Source: Saliniplasma sp046497075 | GTDB lineage: Archaea; Thermoplasmatota; Thermoplasmata; Halarchaeoplasmatales; Halarchaeoplasmataceae | DNA length: 7,317 nt | Reading direction: 5' to 3' | Assembly: GCA_046497075.1 (NCBI GenBank) | Contig: JAWOGF010000091.1 | Coordinates: forward strand, 1 to 7,317 | Shown: one piece after another, positions 6,458 to 7,317 of the stretch | Numbering within the stretch: position 1 is the first letter of the stretch | Layout: the number at the start of each line of letters is the position of its first letter | Notes under the pieces: model-generated | The model's input: the letters and a program-made list of their open reading frames with translations, nothing else | Database searches by the model: none | What the model was told of the DNA's origin: nothing | Made by a program: the position numbers and the translations under genes

Positions 6458-6838
6458 ATGGGAAAAAATAGGGTCAAAAAATTTGCAGGAGATCTTCTGT
6501 TCAAAAAAGCCAATAAGAGTTTTGAGAAGAAAAAGAAAGAGATCGTCAGTTATATCGAAGAGGAAAAGAAGAAGAACGAAAAGACCTTACCGGAGATCAT
6601 CGATACCATAGCAGAAGATCACAGGGAGGATGCATACTGGATCTGGCTGATGTACATATTGGACATGAAGATAGATGTGGATCAAAAGAACTATGAAGAT
6701 CCGACCTTCAGCGGGGTTTGTACCGGATGTGATGATGTTTTCACCTTCACCGAAAGGGATAAGGAAAGTGGAAATGTGAAGTGTGAAGAGTGTGGACAGA
6801 CTTATCATCTAGAAGATATGTTGATGCGATACGGGTGA
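6458..6838 (+). CDS. Hypothetical small zinc-ribbon protein with charged N-terminal helix
   Basis: A 126-residue soluble protein that I do not recognise. The first 45 residues are rich in lysine and glutamate (for example EKKKKEIVSYIEEEKKK at 23-39) and should form a long charged helix or coiled coil. The middle holds an aromatic-rich segment, EDAYWIWLMYILDM (57-70), which is not long or isolated enough to be a clear membrane helix. The C-terminus has two CxxC pairs, C88-C91 and C109-C112, 17 residues apart, typical of a rubredoxin-like or zinc-ribbon metal site, followed by GQTYHLEDML. Such small ribbons often bind nucleic acid or other proteins. It is a single gene with its own TATA box and a GGTGA ribosome-binding site. 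Coding status is well supported by start context and the metal-site pattern; function is unknown. Confidence 0.8.
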   Translation: MGKNRVKKFAGDLLFKKANKSFEKKKKEIVSYIEEEKKKNEKTLPEIIDTIAEDHREDAYWIWLMYILDMKIDVDQKNYEDPTFSGVCTGCDDVFTFTERDKESGNVKCEECGQTYHLEDMLMRYG

Positions 6839-6924
6839 GTTGGGTCGAGTCATCTTCGGAATGGGTATCGATGATCAAGCAGTGGTATAGGGTCTCTCGG
6901 AGTTGGATGTATCGGACCTGATCC
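6839..6924. other. Coding-poor stretch, nothing recognised
   Basis: This stretch lies between the zinc-ribbon gene and the ATPase remnant. I see no tRNA cloverleaf, no hairpin with a T-tract and no convincing reading frame. The only open frame of note, on the minus strand from 6935 back into the zinc-ribbon gene, looks like random antisense sequence. Together with the remnant that follows, it gives more than 370 bases without an intact gene (6839-7214). Confidence 0.5.
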
Positions 6925-7100
6925 TTACTTTTCAAAAACTTGTTTCATATCGTCCAGATCGTATAGATGGATGTTGAGATCGCTGTCAGATCCTTCTTTG
7001 ATTTCTTTGGTAAAACCAGACCTGGAGAAGATGGCGTAGTGTTCCTTTCTGTTATCGTTGTTTTTCTCTGTGTTCGTTCCCGCACCGATCTGTGTGGTCA
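6925..7100 (-). pseudogene. C-terminal remnant of a DUF234-type archaeal AAA ATPase
   Basis: Reading the minus strand down to the TAA at 6927-6925 gives an open stretch of about 58 codons. It ends in NRKEHYAIFSRSGFTKEI, then KEGSDSDLNIHLYDLDDMKQVFEK. The pattern RKEHYxxFSxSGFT followed by a short acidic-hydrophobic LxDLDD ending is the closing segment of the DUF234 nuclease-like domain at the C-terminus of archaeal AAA ATPases (family knowledge, recalled rather than searched). About 48 residues look homologous. Upstream the frame hits a TAG at 7116-7114, and no ATPase-like sequence continues in any minus-strand frame up to about 7204. Nearly 90% of such a protein (usually 400-500 residues) is therefore missing. 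It is best read as a truncated, dead gene. A tiny active protein starting at GTG near 7100 is possible but unlikely. Confidence 0.6.
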
Positions 7101-7104
7101 CGAT

Positions 7105-7126
7105 TATAATAATCTAAATTATTATA
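7105..7126. repeat. Perfect 9-bp AT inverted repeat
   Basis: TATAATAAT (7105-7113), loop CTAA (7114-7117), ATTATTATA (7118-7126): both arms match perfectly and contain only A and T. It sits exactly where the ATPase remnant loses homology and about 90 bases before the HepT-like gene. It could be an operator, a scar of the event that cut the ATPase gene, or a weak hairpin. No long T-tract follows on either strand, so a terminator role is not favoured. Confidence 0.6.
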
Positions 7127-7176
7127 CTTGAGAGTCGGTTGAAAGAGAGGTCAAGAGTATTTCTTGGGAGCTGGGA

Positions 7177-7190
7177 CTATAAATTTAAAT
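7177..7190 (+). promoter_or_regulatory. TATA-like promoter of the HepT-like gene
   Basis: CTATAAATTTAAAT (7177-7190) is a good archaeal TATA-box match whose centre lies about 30 bases before the ATG at 7215. That implies a leaderless or nearly leaderless transcript. AAAGG (7207-7211) 3 bases before the ATG is too close to be an effective Shine-Dalgarno site. Confidence 0.5.
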
Positions 7191-7214
7191 AAGCTTAGTA
7201 CGATGTAAAGGCAG

Positions 7215-7317
7215 ATGGACAAAGAAAGATTATTGAGATACAAAGAGAAGATATCCGTGATTGTTGAAAGGAGAGATAATATCCGATCATGGATAGGTGA
7301 AGATGATGTAAAAAGTA
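7215..7317 (+). CDS. HepT/DUF86-like protein (partial, N-terminus only)
   Basis: Only the first 34 residues are in the window: MDKERLLRYKEKISVIVERR, then DNIRSWIGEDDVKS. The opening MDKERLLRYKEKI, a charged amphipathic helix, and a following W-I-G-E-D turn resemble the first helix of HepT-like (DUF86) proteins. HepT is the RNase-like toxin of HEPN/MNT toxin-antitoxin pairs, with a small MntA nucleotidyltransferase that neutralises it. The catalytic R-x4-6-H motif of that family lies much further along and is not visible. A TATA box at 7177-7190 gives the gene its own promoter. Its neighbour on the left is a broken ATPase gene, which fits an accessory region. With so little sequence the family call is tentative; another short helical protein could begin this way. 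Confidence 0.55.
   Translation, partial: MDKERLLRYKEKISVIVERRDNIRSWIGEDDVKS

Noticed and set aside
6839..6924. Possible tRNA or structured RNA in the gap
   Set aside because: No T-loop GGTTCGA-type signature, no acceptor-stem pairing and no CCA-adjacent end could be found.
6747..6935. A 62-residue minus-strand open frame across the coding-poor stretch
   Set aside because: It overlaps the 3' end of the zinc-ribbon gene, has no recognisable motif, no promoter or ribosome-binding site, and cannot be distinguished from chance.

Overview
The window reads as archaeal chromosome, most likely a euryarchaeote of the Thermoplasmatota or a related uncultured lineage. The support is an archaeal-type tRNA m2G10 methyltransferase, AT-rich TATA-like boxes about 25-50 bases before several starts, some starts with no ribosome-binding site (leaderless style), and an anchored beta-helix surface protein of the kind common in archaea. 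The exact lineage is inference. The genes looked at have mixed base composition, with one sharply GC-rich exception at 6201-6312.

Layout. Positions 1-325 (minus) hold a canonical thioredoxin (WCGPCK) cut off by the window start. Divergent from it, 436-708 (plus) encodes a small thioredoxin-fold protein with a one-cysteine CPDS site. It overlaps by 8 bases the tRNA (guanine10-N2)-methyltransferase at 701-1687. That gene converges, with only 3 bases between stop codons, on a minus-strand pair: an upstream MATE-family exporter (5037-3604) and a downstream site-2-protease-like membrane metalloprotease (3568-1691). The protease carries a large C-terminal domain with two Ig-like repeats. A shared 99-base promoter region separates the exporter from a NosD-like beta-helix surface protein (5137-6315, plus). 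A small zinc-ribbon protein of unknown function follows (6458-6838, plus).

From about 6839 the sequence looks like the edge of an accessory region. There is a coding-poor stretch, the orphaned C-terminus of what looks like an archaeal DUF234-type AAA ATPase (minus, 6925-7100), a perfect 9-bp AT inverted repeat (7105-7126), and the start of a HepT/DUF86-like gene that runs off the end (7215-7317, plus).

How they may work together: the left end combines thiol redox and tRNA modification. The middle is envelope-directed: an exporter, a membrane protease with an outward-facing sensor-like domain, and a surface beta-helix protein, possibly co-regulated. The right end suggests mobile or toxin-antitoxin content. 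No complete, clearly undescribed multi-gene system is visible. The best leads are the protease with Ig-like domains, the G-rich 3' tail of the NosD-like gene, and the degraded junction at 6900-7200.
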